Shown here piece after piece: positions 25,963 through 34,611 of a DNA stretch of 64,000 bases. Made by a program: the position numbers and the translations under genes. The notes beneath the pieces are model-generated. The model was not told where the DNA came from. It worked only from the letters and a program-made list of their open reading frames with translations, and did not search any database. Source of the DNA: Myxococcota bacterium (lineage in GTDB: Bacteria; Myxococcota; B64-G9); the NCBI GenBank assembly GCA_022710975.1, contig JAKLGA010000001.1, positions 620,001-684,000 on the forward strand, given 5' to 3'. Numbering within the stretch: the stretch's first letter is position 1; every line of letters begins with the position of its first letter.

Positions 25963-27884
25963 AACGCGGTCGGTCGGCGCAGGCGTGGGTGGTGCTCCTG
26001 GCCGTGGGGCTGGGTGGGCTCGGACCGGGCTGCGCCGGCGGCGGCGGGCCGGACGGCTGCCCCGAGGGCAGCGACTGCTCGGTGCCCGGCACGGCGCTCG
26101 TCTTCCTGGCGCGCTCCGCCCGGGCCGACTTCTTCGAGACGCCCTGGCCGTGCGACGCGCGCCTGCGCCCGGACGGCCGGCTCGATCTGACCGGGTTCCC
26201 CAACCCTGGGCCGAGCTCCATGCTGCAGGACATCCTGGCCACCATCGAGGCCGAGACCGTGGGTTTCGGCACCAACCAGGCCGACTACCTCACCTTCGAC
26301 GGCCCCCTGGACCCGGCCGCGCTGGTCGACGGCGTGTTCCTGCTGGACGTCTCGGACGGGCCCGGCCGGGGCGAGCGCAGCCCCGTGGCCGCGCGCTTCT
26401 TCGCCCAGGCCCGCCAGTTCACCCCGGAGAACACCCTGGTGGTGCGGCCCGAGCTCGGCTTCCCGCTGCGGGAGAAGACCACCTACGCGCTGGTCGTGCT
26501 GCGCTCGGCCGGCGGCGCGCTCGGCCCGCTCGGCTCGACCTCCGACTTCGAGCGCATGAAGCTGCCGCAGCAGCCCGAGGATCCCCGCCTGGCGGCCTGG
26601 TGGCGGGTCCTGCAGCCGGCCTTCGCCGTCCTGGACGTGCCCGCCTCCGAGGTCGCGGCGCTGACGGTCTACACCACCCAGGACGTGCTGGGCGAGATGC
26701 AGCGGGTGCGCGACTTCGCGGCCGCGGACACCGCGCCCGCGGCCAGCCGCTGGGCCCACCAGACCGATCGGACCGACTGCTACCGGTTCGAGGGCTGGTT
26801 CCCGGTGCCCGAGCTGCAGGCGGGCGAGCCGCCCGACTTCGAGGGGGGCGGGGGCTTCGTGTTCGACGCGGGCGGCGCGCCCGTGGTCCAGCGCCGGCCG
26901 GAGATCCCCTTCACCCTCACCACGCCCAAGGGCGCTCCCCCGGCCGCGGGCTGGCCGGTGGTGATCTACGCCCACGGCACGGGCGGCAGCCGCACGTCCT
27001 TCGTCGGGGAGGGGGTGGGGGACAACCTGGCCCGCGCGGGCCTGGCGGTCGTCTCCATCGATCAGCCGCTGCACGGGGATCGCAACCCCTGGGGACGGAA
27101 CGAGGACATCGTCACCTTCAACCCGTACAACGTCCTGGCCATGCGCGACAACTTCCGCCAGGGCGCGCTGGACGTGCTCGTGCTGCGGCGGCTGCTCGAG
27201 GGGCTGGCGGTCCCGGCCGGGGTGTCCCCCACCGGGGCCGCCCTGCCGCTGGACGGGACCCGGGTGGCCTTCTTCGGCCACAGTCAGGGCAGCCTGAACG
27301 GGCCGATCTTCCTGGCGGTGAGCCGGGACACCGCGGGCGGCGTGTTCTCCGGCCCGGGCGGCGGGCTGGGGGTGGCGCTGCTGGAGAAGGTCGAGCCGGT
27401 GGACATCCGCGCGCTGATCGTGGCCGGGCTGGGCCTGGTCGACGGGGAGTTCGATCTGGACCACCCGGTCATCACCGTGTTCACCGCCTTCGCCGAGCGG
27501 GCCGACCCGCTGAACTACGGCCCGCGCCTGCTGCTCGACCCGCCCGCGGGCACGCCCTCCAAGCACCTGCTGTTCACCCAGGGGTTGCTGGATGTGTACG
27601 CCATGCCGGCCCAGGCGGCGGCCATGGCCGCGGCCTCGGGCTGCGCGCCCATGGTGCCCCTGCAACAGCCCTTCGCGCCCTTCACCGCGCGCGGGGTGCA
27701 GCCGCTCGCCCCGCCGATCTCCGGCAACGCCCAGGGCCCGGACGGCCAGGCCTACACCGCCGTCATGATCCAGTACCCCGAGGACGGCCACTTCGCCGTG
27801 TTCCACAACGCGGACGCCATGCGCCACTACACGGACTTCCTCGACAGCCTGCTGCACGCGGGCGCGCCGACGGTCGGCCCATGA
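25959..27884 (+). CDS. secreted alpha/beta-hydrolase lipoprotein (lipase/esterase-like)
   Basis: The 641-aa product begins with a signal sequence and a possible lipobox (LGPGC). Residues 40-280 form a beta-rich N-terminal domain seen in large bacterial secreted lipases (DFFETPWPCDARL, TYALVVLRSAGG). The alpha/beta-hydrolase part follows: WPVVIYAHGTGGSRTSF for the oxyanion region, nucleophile S442 in GHSQG, and a C-terminal EDGHFAVFH as the likely catalytic His. An outer-membrane or secreted lipase or esterase is inferred. The ATG overlaps the methyltransferase stop by 4 bp, and the stop overlaps the next ATG by 4 bp, so three genes are coupled. Confidence 0.85.
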   Translation: MKRGRSAQAWVVLLAVGLGGLGPGCAGGGGPDGCPEGSDCSVPGTALVFLARSARADFFETPWPCDARLRPDGRLDLTGFPNPGPSSMLQDILATIEAETVGFGTNQADYLTFDGPLDPAALVDGVFLLDVSDGPGRGERSPVAARFFAQARQFTPENTLVVRPELGFPLREKTTYALVVLRSAGGALGPLGSTSDFERMKLPQQPEDPRLAAWWRVLQPAFAVLDVPASEVAALTVYTTQDVLGEMQRVRDFAAADTAPAASRWAHQTDRTDCYRFEGWFPVPELQAGEPPDFEGGGGFVFDAGGAPVVQRRPEIPFTLTTPKGAPPAAGWPVVIYAHGTGGSRTSFVGEGVGDNLARAGLAVVSIDQPLHGDRNPWGRNEDIVTFNPYNVLAMRDNFRQGALDVLVLRRLLEGLAVPAGVSPTGAALPLDGTRVAFFGHSQGSLNGPIFLAVSRDTAGGVFSGPGGGLGVALLEKVEPVDIRALIVAGLGLVDGEFDLDHPVITVFTAFAERADPLNYGPRLLLDPPAGTPSKHLLFTQGLLDVYAMPAQAAAMAAASGCAPMVPLQQPFAPFTARGVQPLAPPISGNAQGPDGQAYTAVMIQYPEDGHFAVFHNADAMRHYTDFLDSLLHAGAPTVGP

Positions 27885-28513
27885 GCGCGCTGGCGCTGCT
27901 CGTCGCGGCCGCGCTGCTGGCCGCGCCGGAAGCGGCCTCCGAGGCCGAGGCGCTGTGGCAGGCGGCCGTGCGGCTGGCCGCGGCCAACCGCGGCTGGGTG
28001 GCGGGCAAGGTGGTCATCACGGTCGAGCAGCTCGACGAGAGCGGCTGGCCGGCCTCGAGCAAGCAGGTGGTCCGGCTCTACCCGGCCGGCCCGGGCGAGC
28101 GGCCCGCGACCCGGAGGCCGCGCTCCGTGGCCGGCACCCAGGTGCGCACCGGCCCCCACCCGTTCCTGCCCGAGGTGCAGGCCGGGCTCGAGCGGGTGGC
28201 GCTCGAGACCCGGCGCAGCGTGGGCGGGGTGGCCTGCCAGGGCTTCCGCTACTCCTTCCGCGAGCCGGGCGGATCGTCCCAGACGGGCGAGGCCTGGCTG
28301 GCCGAGGAGGACGGCCGGCCGGTGGAGCTGGCCTACCGCCTGAGCCCCGCGCCCGCGGGCCTGGCCGAGTGCCAGGTGCGGGTGCGCTACGCGCCGGCCG
28401 CCGAGGGGGCCTGGCGCCGCGCGAGCATGGTGATCGAGGCTCGCCGCGCGGGCGACGACGAGGACGAGCGCAACCGGGCCACCTTCCTGTTCCAGGACTA
28501 CTGGCGCCGCTGA
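27881..28513 (+). CDS. exported protein of unknown function
   Basis: The 210-aa product has a signal peptide (1-18) and a mature part with alternating beta-like segments (WVAGKVVITVEQLDESG, GLAECQVRVRYAPAAEGAW, MVIEARRAGDDEDERNRA). The pattern recalls outer-membrane lipoprotein-sorting-like LolA/LolB folds, but I see no diagnostic motif. It is translationally coupled to the hydrolase and ends 16 bp inside the convergent ThuA-like gene. Confidence 0.75.
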   Translation: MSALALLVAAALLAAPEAASEAEALWQAAVRLAAANRGWVAGKVVITVEQLDESGWPASSKQVVRLYPAGPGERPATRRPRSVAGTQVRTGPHPFLPEVQAGLERVALETRRSVGGVACQGFRYSFREPGGSSQTGEAWLAEEDGRPVELAYRLSPAPAGLAECQVRVRYAPAAEGAWRRASMVIEARRAGDDEDERNRATFLFQDYWRR

Positions 28514-29184
28514 GCCCCCGCCGCCCAGGCGGCGGCGTTGGCGATCAGGCGCTGGACCATCGGGTGGTGCAGGCTCGGGCAGCTCTCGTGCCCGAAGCGC
28601 AGGTAGGCCACCCGGCCCTCCGCCGCGCGCCACACCAGCCCCGAGGGGAAGCCCTTCCCGTGGCGCGGGAAGAAGGACTGCACGATGACCGCCTCGGGCG
28701 GCGGCACGTGGAAGGGCGCGGCGTAGAGCTCCTCGGCCGCGAGCTCGAAGTCCTGGACGCCCTCGGCCACCGGGTGCCAGGGCGCGCACACCCGCACCTG
28801 CTCCGGGCCGCCGTCCTCGTCCCAGCCGCCGCCCAGGTCGCCGCTCGCGCCCAGCGCCTGCCTGAAGGGCTTGGAGTGGTGCCCCGAGTGGAGCGCGAGG
28901 AGCCCCAGGCGGCCCGCGTGCACGCGCGCCACCAGCTCCGCCACCCGCCCATCGGCGAGCTCGGCGTGACGCCGGTGGCCCCACCACAGCAGCACCTCGG
29001 CCGCGTCCAGGCGCGCGGGCGGGAGGCCCTGCTCCGGCTCGTCCAGGTGGGCCGGTTCGAGCTGGAAGCGGCCGCTCTGCGCGAGCGCCCCGGCCAGCGC
29101 CCCGCGGATGCCCTGCGGGTAGACCGCGCGGGGCACGTGCGCCCCGTTCTCGTCCCACACCAGGGCACGGATCCCCGGGCTCAT
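28498..29184 (-). CDS. ThuA-like trehalose-utilisation domain protein
   Basis: The 228-aa protein has the ThuA/GATase-like fold: IRALVWDENGAHVP at the start, LLWWGHRRHAEL, LLALHSGHHSKPF, HPVAEGVQDFELAAEELYA and VAYLRFGHESCPSL. ThuA proteins are linked to sugar catabolism in rhizobia, with the reaction unresolved. The ATG overlaps the stop of the FAD dehydrogenase by 4 bp, and the 3' end overlaps the convergent exported-protein gene by 16 bp. Confidence 0.85.
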   Translation of the reverse strand: MSPGIRALVWDENGAHVPRAVYPQGIRGALAGALAQSGRFQLEPAHLDEPEQGLPPARLDAAEVLLWWGHRRHAELADGRVAELVARVHAGRLGLLALHSGHHSKPFRQALGASGDLGGGWDEDGGPEQVRVCAPWHPVAEGVQDFELAAEELYAAPFHVPPPEAVIVQSFFPRHGKGFPSGLVWRAAEGRVAYLRFGHESCPSLHHPMVQRLIANAAAWAAGAQRRQ

Positions 29185-30779
29185 GGGGCCTCCCGGGCGG
29201 CCCAGGCGAGCAGCGCGTCCGCGGCCTCGAGCCCGTCGAGCGCCGACGAGGTGATGCCGCCCGCGTACCCGGCCCCCTCGCCGGCCGGGAACAGGCCGGC
29301 GGCGCCCAGGCTCATGCCGTCGGGCCCGCGCGGGATGCGCACTGGGCTCGAGGTGCGCGTCTCCAGCCCGAGCAGCAGGCTGTCCGGGTGGTCCAGACCG
29401 CGCAGCCGCTGGCAGAACACCCCCAGCCCCGCGCGCAGCGCCGCGCCGAGCGGCGCGGGCAGCAGGGCGCCGAGCTCGGCCGGGACCACGCCCGGCCGGT
29501 AGCCGCAGGCGGGCAGCGCCCGCGGGGCCCGCCCGGCCAGGAAGTCCTGCAGCCGCTCGGCCGGGGCCCGGTAGCCGCCCCCGCCCGCCTGGTAGGCGGC
29601 CCGCTCCAGGCGCCGCTGGAGCTCCACCCCGGCCAGCGGCCCGTCCGCGCCGAAGTCCGCGGGCGTCACCCCCACCACCACCGCCGCGTTGGCCTCGCCC
29701 GAGTCGCGGGCCGAGCTGGACATGCCGTTGAGGCACAGGCCCTCGGGCTCGGTGGGGGTCGGCACCACCTGGCCGCCTGGGCACATGCAGAAGCTGAACA
29801 CCGGCCGCTCCTCGGCGCGCGCGGTGAGCCGGTAGCTGGCCGGGCCGAGCGCCGGGTGGCCCGCCGAGCGCCCGTGCTGGATGCGGTCGATGACGGCCTG
29901 GGGGTGGGTCATGCGCACCCCCAGCGCGAAGGGTTTGGGAGCCAGCGGCAGGCCCGCGGCGAGCAGGCCGGCGAACAGCTCTCGGGCGCTGTTGCCCGGG
30001 GCCAGCACGGCGGCCTGGCAGGCGTGCTCGCCCTCGCGCGTGCTGAGCGCGGCCAGCCGGCCCCCCCGCAGGCGCACCCCGGTCACCTGGAGCCCGAAGC
30101 GGAAGCGGCAGCCGGCCGCCTCCAGCGCGGCGCGCAGCGACTCCAGGGCCGGCGGCCAGCGATCCGTGCCTACGTGGGGCTGGGCGTCGACCAGCAGGCG
30201 CTCGGCGCTCCCGGCCCCGTGGCGCCAGAGGGTCTCGAGCACCCAGCGGACCCCCGGGCTGTCCAGGCGGGTGAACAGCTTGCCGTCCGAGTAGGTGCCC
30301 GCGCCGCCCAGCCCGAAGTGCAGGTTGGCCTCGGGGTCTAGCTCGCCGCGCGTGAGCAGGGCCGCCACCGCCTCGTGCCGGCGAGGGAAGGCCGGGCCGC
30401 GCTCCAGGAGCACGGGCCGCAGCCCGGCCTGGACCAGGCGCAGGGCGGCGAACATGCCCGCCGGCCCGGTGCCCAGCACGGCCACCTCGAGCCCCGCCCG
30501 CGCCGCGCGGGGCGGGGGCAGGACCGGCGCGGGCGGCAGGGGCGCCAGCCCCCTGGCGCCCGCGGGTGGCGGGCCGGCCAGCTCGAGCGCCAGGTGCAGC
30601 ACCAGGCGCGGGGGCTTCTTGCGCGCGTCCACGGCCCGGCGCACCACCCGCGCGGTGAGCACCTGCGCCGCGGCCAGGCCGAGCCTGCGGGCGGCCAGCT
30701 CGGCCGCGGGCAGCGCCGCGTCCTCGAGCCTCACGGCCACGTCGCGCAGCAGCCAGGGGGTGGGCGCAGCGGCGGTCAC
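29181..30779 (-). CDS. FAD-dependent dehydrogenase (COG2509 type)
   Basis: The 532-aa flavoprotein starts with GTG at 30779, overlapping the upstream stop by 4 bp. An N-terminal domain of about 95 residues precedes the Rossmann FAD motif G103-x-G105-x-x-G108 (VLGTGPAGMFAAL). Later signatures are FGLGGAGTYSDGKLFTR, CMCPGGQVVPTPTE, MSSSARDSGEANAAVVVGV and LFPAGEGAGYAGGITSSA. These match the uncharacterised large FAD dehydrogenases; the substrate is unknown. It belongs to the three-gene minus-strand operon with the MFS/spermidine-synthase fusion and ThuA. Confidence 0.88.
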   Translation of the reverse strand: MTAAAPTPWLLRDVAVRLEDAALPAAELAARRLGLAAAQVLTARVVRRAVDARKKPPRLVLHLALELAGPPPAGARGLAPLPPAPVLPPPRAARAGLEVAVLGTGPAGMFAALRLVQAGLRPVLLERGPAFPRRHEAVAALLTRGELDPEANLHFGLGGAGTYSDGKLFTRLDSPGVRWVLETLWRHGAGSAERLLVDAQPHVGTDRWPPALESLRAALEAAGCRFRFGLQVTGVRLRGGRLAALSTREGEHACQAAVLAPGNSARELFAGLLAAGLPLAPKPFALGVRMTHPQAVIDRIQHGRSAGHPALGPASYRLTARAEERPVFSFCMCPGGQVVPTPTEPEGLCLNGMSSSARDSGEANAAVVVGVTPADFGADGPLAGVELQRRLERAAYQAGGGGYRAPAERLQDFLAGRAPRALPACGYRPGVVPAELGALLPAPLGAALRAGLGVFCQRLRGLDHPDSLLLGLETRTSSPVRIPRGPDGMSLGAAGLFPAGEGAGYAGGITSSALDGLEAADALLAWAAREAP

Positions 30780-33373
30780 GGCGCCGGTCCCTCCCCGGCC
30801 GGCAGCAGGCAGCCGAGCTCGAGCTCCAGCAGGAAGTCCAGGTAGGCGCCGGGGCCCACCAGGGCGCGGGCGGCCAGGACGTACTCGCGGGCCTCGTCGA
30901 AGCGGCCCTGCCGCTTCGGGGGGGTGGAGCGCAGCGCCAGCCCCGCCGCGGCCAGCTCCAGCGACAGGCGCTGGAGCTGCCAGGGCCCGGCCCCGACCAC
31001 GGGCGGGGGGTGGGCCAGGTCGAGCAGGGCCCCGGGCGCGAAGGGCGCGGGGTCCACGGACAGGAAGTACTCCACCCCGGGCCAGTCGTCGGTGATCAAC
31101 CGCGCGCCCGCGGTCCAGCGCGCGAGCGCCGCCGTGCCCGCCACGTAGGTCCCCAGGACCGCCTCGGCCGAGCCGAAGCCCACCTCGGCCAGGGCGGAAG
31201 CCACGCCGGGCTCGGAGGCGCGCTGCCGCCAGCGCCCGAGCGACAGGTCGAGGGGCTGCTCGGAGGCCAGCAGCACCGCCTCGTGGTCGGAGGGGATCCA
31301 CAGGCTGACTTCGGGGAACACCGCCTGGAGCGAGCGGACCAGGCCGCGGACCAGCGCGTCCGGGGGCTGGTCGAGCGGGATCCACTGGGCCAGCACGCCC
31401 CCGGCCCGCAGGCGCCCGCGCACCAGGCGGTAGAAGTCGACGCTGTAGAGGTTGACCACCCCGGCCGCGGTGGGCGGGGGCGGCTCGAAGGAGATCACGT
31501 CGAACTCCCGGGAGTCGGCCAGCAGGAAGTGGCGCCCGTCGTCCACCACCACCTCCACCCGCGGGTCCTGGAGCGCCCCGTGGTTGTGCTCGGCGAACAG
31601 CGGCGCGGCCGCGAGCACGTCGGGGTTCGTGTCCACCACGGTCAGGCGCTCGAGCCGCGGGTGGCCGAGGAAGGCCCCGGCCGTGCTGCCCGTGCCGAAA
31701 CAGACCAGCAGTGCCTCCCGCGCGGCCGGGTGGGCCAGCATGGGCAGGTGACCGAGCGCGGCCATGTAGCGCTTGCGCGGCAGCACGGTGTTGGCGTAGG
31801 ACACCGAGCCGAACACGAGCTGCTGGTGGCGGAAGGCGCGCTCGCGGCAGCCGGGCCCGCAGGCGTACAGGCCCGAGCCGCAGGTCGAGGCCGCGTCGTA
31901 CTCGAGCACGGCCAGCGGTCCGTCGATGCCGTCGCGCAGGAAGACGAGCCGGGCGTCGGGCCGCACGCAGAGCCCGGCCCACAGCATGTCGCCCGGCAGG
32001 AGGGAGAGCGCCAGCGCGAGCAGCGCGGCCGTGGCCCAGCTGCCCAGCCGCCGGAGCCGGGGCGCGGGGGTGGGCTCCAGGGCCTGGAAGAGGAGGGCCA
32101 GCGCCGCGCTCGCGCCGATCAGCAGGGCGTAGGTCGCCTGGGTGCCGAGCCAGGGGATGAGCGCGAAGCCCACCGCCAGCGAGCCGGCGATGCCGCCCAG
32201 GGTGTTCAGCGAGTAGAGCAGGCCCACCTGGCTGGCCGCCCGGGACAGGTGGCGGGTGGTGAGCTGGACCACCCCCGGGAAGACGAGCCCGATCAGGGTG
32301 GCCGGGGCGAGCAGGACGAGCGCGGACAGCAGCAGCATGGCCCCGATGCCCGCGCGCGGTCCGTCGAGCCAGGCGCCGAGCTGTGCGCGCAGCCACGGGG
32401 CGAGCGCCAGCAGCACCAGCGACACGAGCCCGGCCAGCGCCAGCCAGAGCTCGATCCGCGCGAGGCGGCCGAGGCTGCCCGGCCCCGGCAGCCGGGTGTA
32501 GGTGAGCCCGCCCAGCACCAGGCCCAGCAGGAAGGTGGTGAGCAGCACGCTGAAGGCGTAGGCCGTCGAGTCGAGGTAGGTGGCCAGCACCCTGAACCAC
32601 AGCACCTCGTAGCCGATGGACACGAAGCCGCAGGCCGCGAAGCCGGCCACGAGCAGCGCCCGGCGCGCCCCGTCGAGCGCCGCCGGCGCGCCCGCCTCGA
32701 CGTCCGCGAGCGGAGCGGCGCTGGCCATCGGGGCCGGGCGGGCCAGCGCGTGCAGCAGCCACGCCAGGCAGCCCACCGCCAGGTTGGTCACCGCCGCGAT
32801 CCGCGCGGTGCCCGCCAGGCCCAGGCCGCCCAGCAGCACGAAGCCCGCCAGGCCGCAGCCCGCGGCCGCCCCCAGGGTGTTCAGCGCGTACAGCCCGGCG
32901 AACGAGCGGCCCAGCGTGCCGAGCTCCCGGGCGGCGAAGCGCACCAGGACCGGCAGCGTGCCGCCCATCAGGAAGGTGGGCGGCAGCACCACGGCGAAGG
33001 CGACCACCGCGCGCAGCGCGAGCGGTCCGCCGCCCGGGCTGCCCAGGCGCTCCAGCAGCCCGGGCAGGGCCGGGAGCAGGGCCGAGACGCCGAGCGCGCT
33101 CGCCCCGGTGAGCACCTCCAGCAGCCCGTACGCGAGCAGCGGCCGCCGCACCTGGTCGGCCAGCCGGCCGAGCAGCAGGCTGCCCAGCACCAGCCCGGCC
33201 AGGAAGGCCGCCACCACCAGGCTGACCGCCAGCGAGGTGTGGCCGACGAGCAGGCCGAGCTCCCGCACCCACAGCAGCTCGAAGACCAGGCCGCTGGCCC
33301 CGGACACCACGAACAGGGCGGTGACCGCCGCGCGGACGGACCGGGGCGCAGGCGGGTGCGAGGTCGGCTCCAC
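30776..33373 (-). CDS. fused MFS-like membrane domain and spermidine-synthase-like domain
   Basis: The 865-aa protein has about 12 membrane spans in two blocks (residues 10-215 and 235-455), with ELLWVRELGLLVGHTSLAV and NTLGAAAGCGLAGFVLL. A cytoplasmic methyltransferase-fold domain of the spermidine-synthase type follows at about 480-760 (KRYMAALGHLPML, VCFGTGSTAGAFLGHP, TVVDTNPDVLAAAPLFAEHN). The catalytic DxxDP of true polyamine synthases is replaced by SFEPPPPTAAGVVNLYS. It is probably not a spermidine synthase; this fused family is known but unassigned. It heads the operon with the FAD dehydrogenase (GTGA overlap). Confidence 0.87.
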   Translation of the reverse strand: MEPTSHPPAPRSVRAAVTALFVVSGASGLVFELLWVRELGLLVGHTSLAVSLVVAAFLAGLVLGSLLLGRLADQVRRPLLAYGLLEVLTGASALGVSALLPALPGLLERLGSPGGGPLALRAVVAFAVVLPPTFLMGGTLPVLVRFAARELGTLGRSFAGLYALNTLGAAAGCGLAGFVLLGGLGLAGTARIAAVTNLAVGCLAWLLHALARPAPMASAAPLADVEAGAPAALDGARRALLVAGFAACGFVSIGYEVLWFRVLATYLDSTAYAFSVLLTTFLLGLVLGGLTYTRLPGPGSLGRLARIELWLALAGLVSLVLLALAPWLRAQLGAWLDGPRAGIGAMLLLSALVLLAPATLIGLVFPGVVQLTTRHLSRAASQVGLLYSLNTLGGIAGSLAVGFALIPWLGTQATYALLIGASAALALLFQALEPTPAPRLRRLGSWATAALLALALSLLPGDMLWAGLCVRPDARLVFLRDGIDGPLAVLEYDAASTCGSGLYACGPGCRERAFRHQQLVFGSVSYANTVLPRKRYMAALGHLPMLAHPAAREALLVCFGTGSTAGAFLGHPRLERLTVVDTNPDVLAAAPLFAEHNHGALQDPRVEVVVDDGRHFLLADSREFDVISFEPPPPTAAGVVNLYSVDFYRLVRGRLRAGGVLAQWIPLDQPPDALVRGLVRSLQAVFPEVSLWIPSDHEAVLLASEQPLDLSLGRWRQRASEPGVASALAEVGFGSAEAVLGTYVAGTAALARWTAGARLITDDWPGVEYFLSVDPAPFAPGALLDLAHPPPVVGAGPWQLQRLSLELAAAGLALRSTPPKRQGRFDEAREYVLAARALVGPGAYLDFLLELELGCLLPAGEGPAP

Positions 33374-33402
33374 GGACGGGACTCTAGCGGAGGTCGGGCC
33401 GT

Positions 33403-33440
33403 GGTTCCAGCCCGTGGAGCGAAGCGCCCGGGCTGGAACC
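33403..33440. repeat. perfect 12-bp inverted repeat (REP-like) in a divergent promoter gap
   Basis: GGTTCCAGCCCG (33403-33414) and CGGGCTGGAACC (33429-33440) are exact complements around a 14-base loop containing GCGAAGCG. The stretch CCCGTGGAGCGAAGCG differs at one of 16 bases from 19199-19214. Both flanking genes are transcribed away from it, so it is not a terminator. Confidence 0.55.
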
Positions 33441-33483
33441 GCGCGCGGGCCTCGTGGTACGTTCTGCGCGGGAGGTGACGAGC

Positions 33484-34092
33484 ATGAGGCGATCCATGTG
33501 CGTGGTCGCGCTGGGGCCTTGCCTGGCGCTGCTCGGGTGCGCAGGTGGGGCGGCGGAGCAGCGGACCGTCCGTCCGGCCCAGCCCCAGGTGCAGTGCTAC
33601 GCCGGCAAGGGCGAGGTGACGCTGGCCGACGGGCGCAAGCTGCCGACCGGCGAGAAGGTCGTGCGGCGCACCCTGGATCCGCTCAACAGCCGCATCCTGG
33701 AGGAGGTCCTGGAGCTGGATCCCTCCGGCGAGCGGCCGCCCCAGGTGTGGGTGGTGCGCCTCAAGGTCGAGCGGAACCCACGGCCGGATCCGGCCGCGGT
33801 GGAGCCCAACCTGCGCTGCGCCTTCTTCTTCCGGGCCTCGGAGGACACGGACCGCTTCGAGGGCCTGGGCTGCCTCGAGGGGGAGGCCTGGGCCTGGCAG
33901 GCCTGGACCGCCAGCTACCGGCTGGCCACGCGCGGCAAGGTCGAGTCCAGCGACCGCCTCGAGGCCGACGGCCTGCACGTGACCCAGAAGGTGTGGAACG
34001 ACATGGACGTCCTCGAGGCGCAGGTCGAGGAGCTGCTCGTGCCCGTGGGCGCGGAGGTGTGCTCCGGGCGGCTCCCTCCTCCGGGCCGCTGA
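33484..34092 (+). CDS. lipoprotein of unknown function
   Basis: The 202-aa product starts at the ATG at 33484 after GGAGGTGA, and has a lipobox LLGC with C19. The mature protein has YAGKGEVTLADGRKLPTGE and a C-terminal half with paired Cys and many Trp residues (GLGCLEGEAWAWQAW). The pattern suggests a small beta-sheet domain, but I recognise no family. No neighbour points to a role. Confidence 0.8.
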   Translation: MRRSMCVVALGPCLALLGCAGGAAEQRTVRPAQPQVQCYAGKGEVTLADGRKLPTGEKVVRRTLDPLNSRILEEVLELDPSGERPPQVWVVRLKVERNPRPDPAAVEPNLRCAFFFRASEDTDRFEGLGCLEGEAWAWQAWTASYRLATRGKVESSDRLEADGLHVTQKVWNDMDVLEAQVEELLVPVGAEVCSGRLPPPGR

Positions 34093-34216
34093 GCCCCGTA
34101 GCTGCGTATCCCCGTTCGCACTGACTCCCGAGTCGGGAATCCGCGGTGGCGTGCCCGCAGGTGTGACGCGGCGCACGAAACGTTGTTTTTCGATGGGTTG
34201 CCTGTGGGGACCTGCC

Positions 34217-34232
34217 TGGCCGGCTCCTTGCT
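34217..34232 (+). promoter_or_regulatory. sigma-54 (-24/-12) promoter of the 79-aa gene
   Basis: TGGCCGG, four bases and TTGCT match 14 of the 16 consensus positions, with GG (34218-34219) and GC (34230-34231) ten bases apart. Transcription would start near 34243, 28 bases before the ATG at 34271. A perfect inverted repeat TCCCGA-G-TCGGGA (about 34127-34139) lies 80-90 bp upstream, a typical distance for an activator site. Confidence 0.55.
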
Positions 34233-34270
34233 TGGATGCAGGGCGCAGGGAGCGAGGAAAGGAGGTCATC

Positions 34271-34510
34271 ATGGTGCGTCAGGTGTTCGACGAAGAGGTG
34301 CAGATTTCCTCCTCCATGGTCCGGAGCGTGTTCGGTCAGCTCAAGGCCAACGGCTACTCGGAGTCCCAGATCCTGGCCCTGTCCAGGGACCTGGCCGAGC
34401 TGGCGGTCAAGGCCCTGCCCCGCCCGTCCGAGGACCACGTCCTGATCCCCACCAACTCCCGGTGGGGGCTGTGCTTCGAGGTCAACCTCGAGCAGCTCGG
34501 GTACGTCTGA
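34271..34510 (+). CDS. 79-aa small protein, probably sigma-54-controlled
   Basis: The product is a soluble, mostly helical protein (MVRQVFDEEVQISSSMV, VFGQLKANGYSESQIL, LSRDLAELAVKAL) ending in a beta-like segment (NSRWGLCFEVNLEQLGYV). The ribosome site is nearly ideal: AAAGGAGGTCATC precedes the ATG. It ends 101 bp before the gap gene, which has its own promoter. No family is recognised. The strong translation signal, sigma-54 promoter and small size suggest a regulated abundant protein (inference). Confidence 0.75.
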   Translation: MVRQVFDEEVQISSSMVRSVFGQLKANGYSESQILALSRDLAELAVKALPRPSEDHVLIPTNSRWGLCFEVNLEQLGYV

Positions 34511-34536
34511 GCCCCCCGCGGCCTCCCCAAAAAGGT

Positions 34537-34565
34537 TTGACTCGCTCCCGGGGCTGGGATAGAAG
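34537..34565 (+). promoter_or_regulatory. vegetative promoter of the gap-pgk-tpiA-secG operon
   Basis: TTGACT (-35, 5 of 6), 17 bp and TAGAAG (-10, 4 of 6) lie 47 bp before the gap ATG, which is preceded by GGAGGTGTC. This is the best sigma-70-type promoter of the window. Confidence 0.6.
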
Positions 34566-34611
34566 TGCCCGGCCTGTGGTGTGCTCGCACGCCACGCAAG
34601 GGAGGTGTCGC

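Noticed and set aside
30776-33373. Functional spermidine synthase call
   Set aside because: The DxxDP catalytic motif is absent, and the membrane-fused family has no proven polyamine synthase activity.
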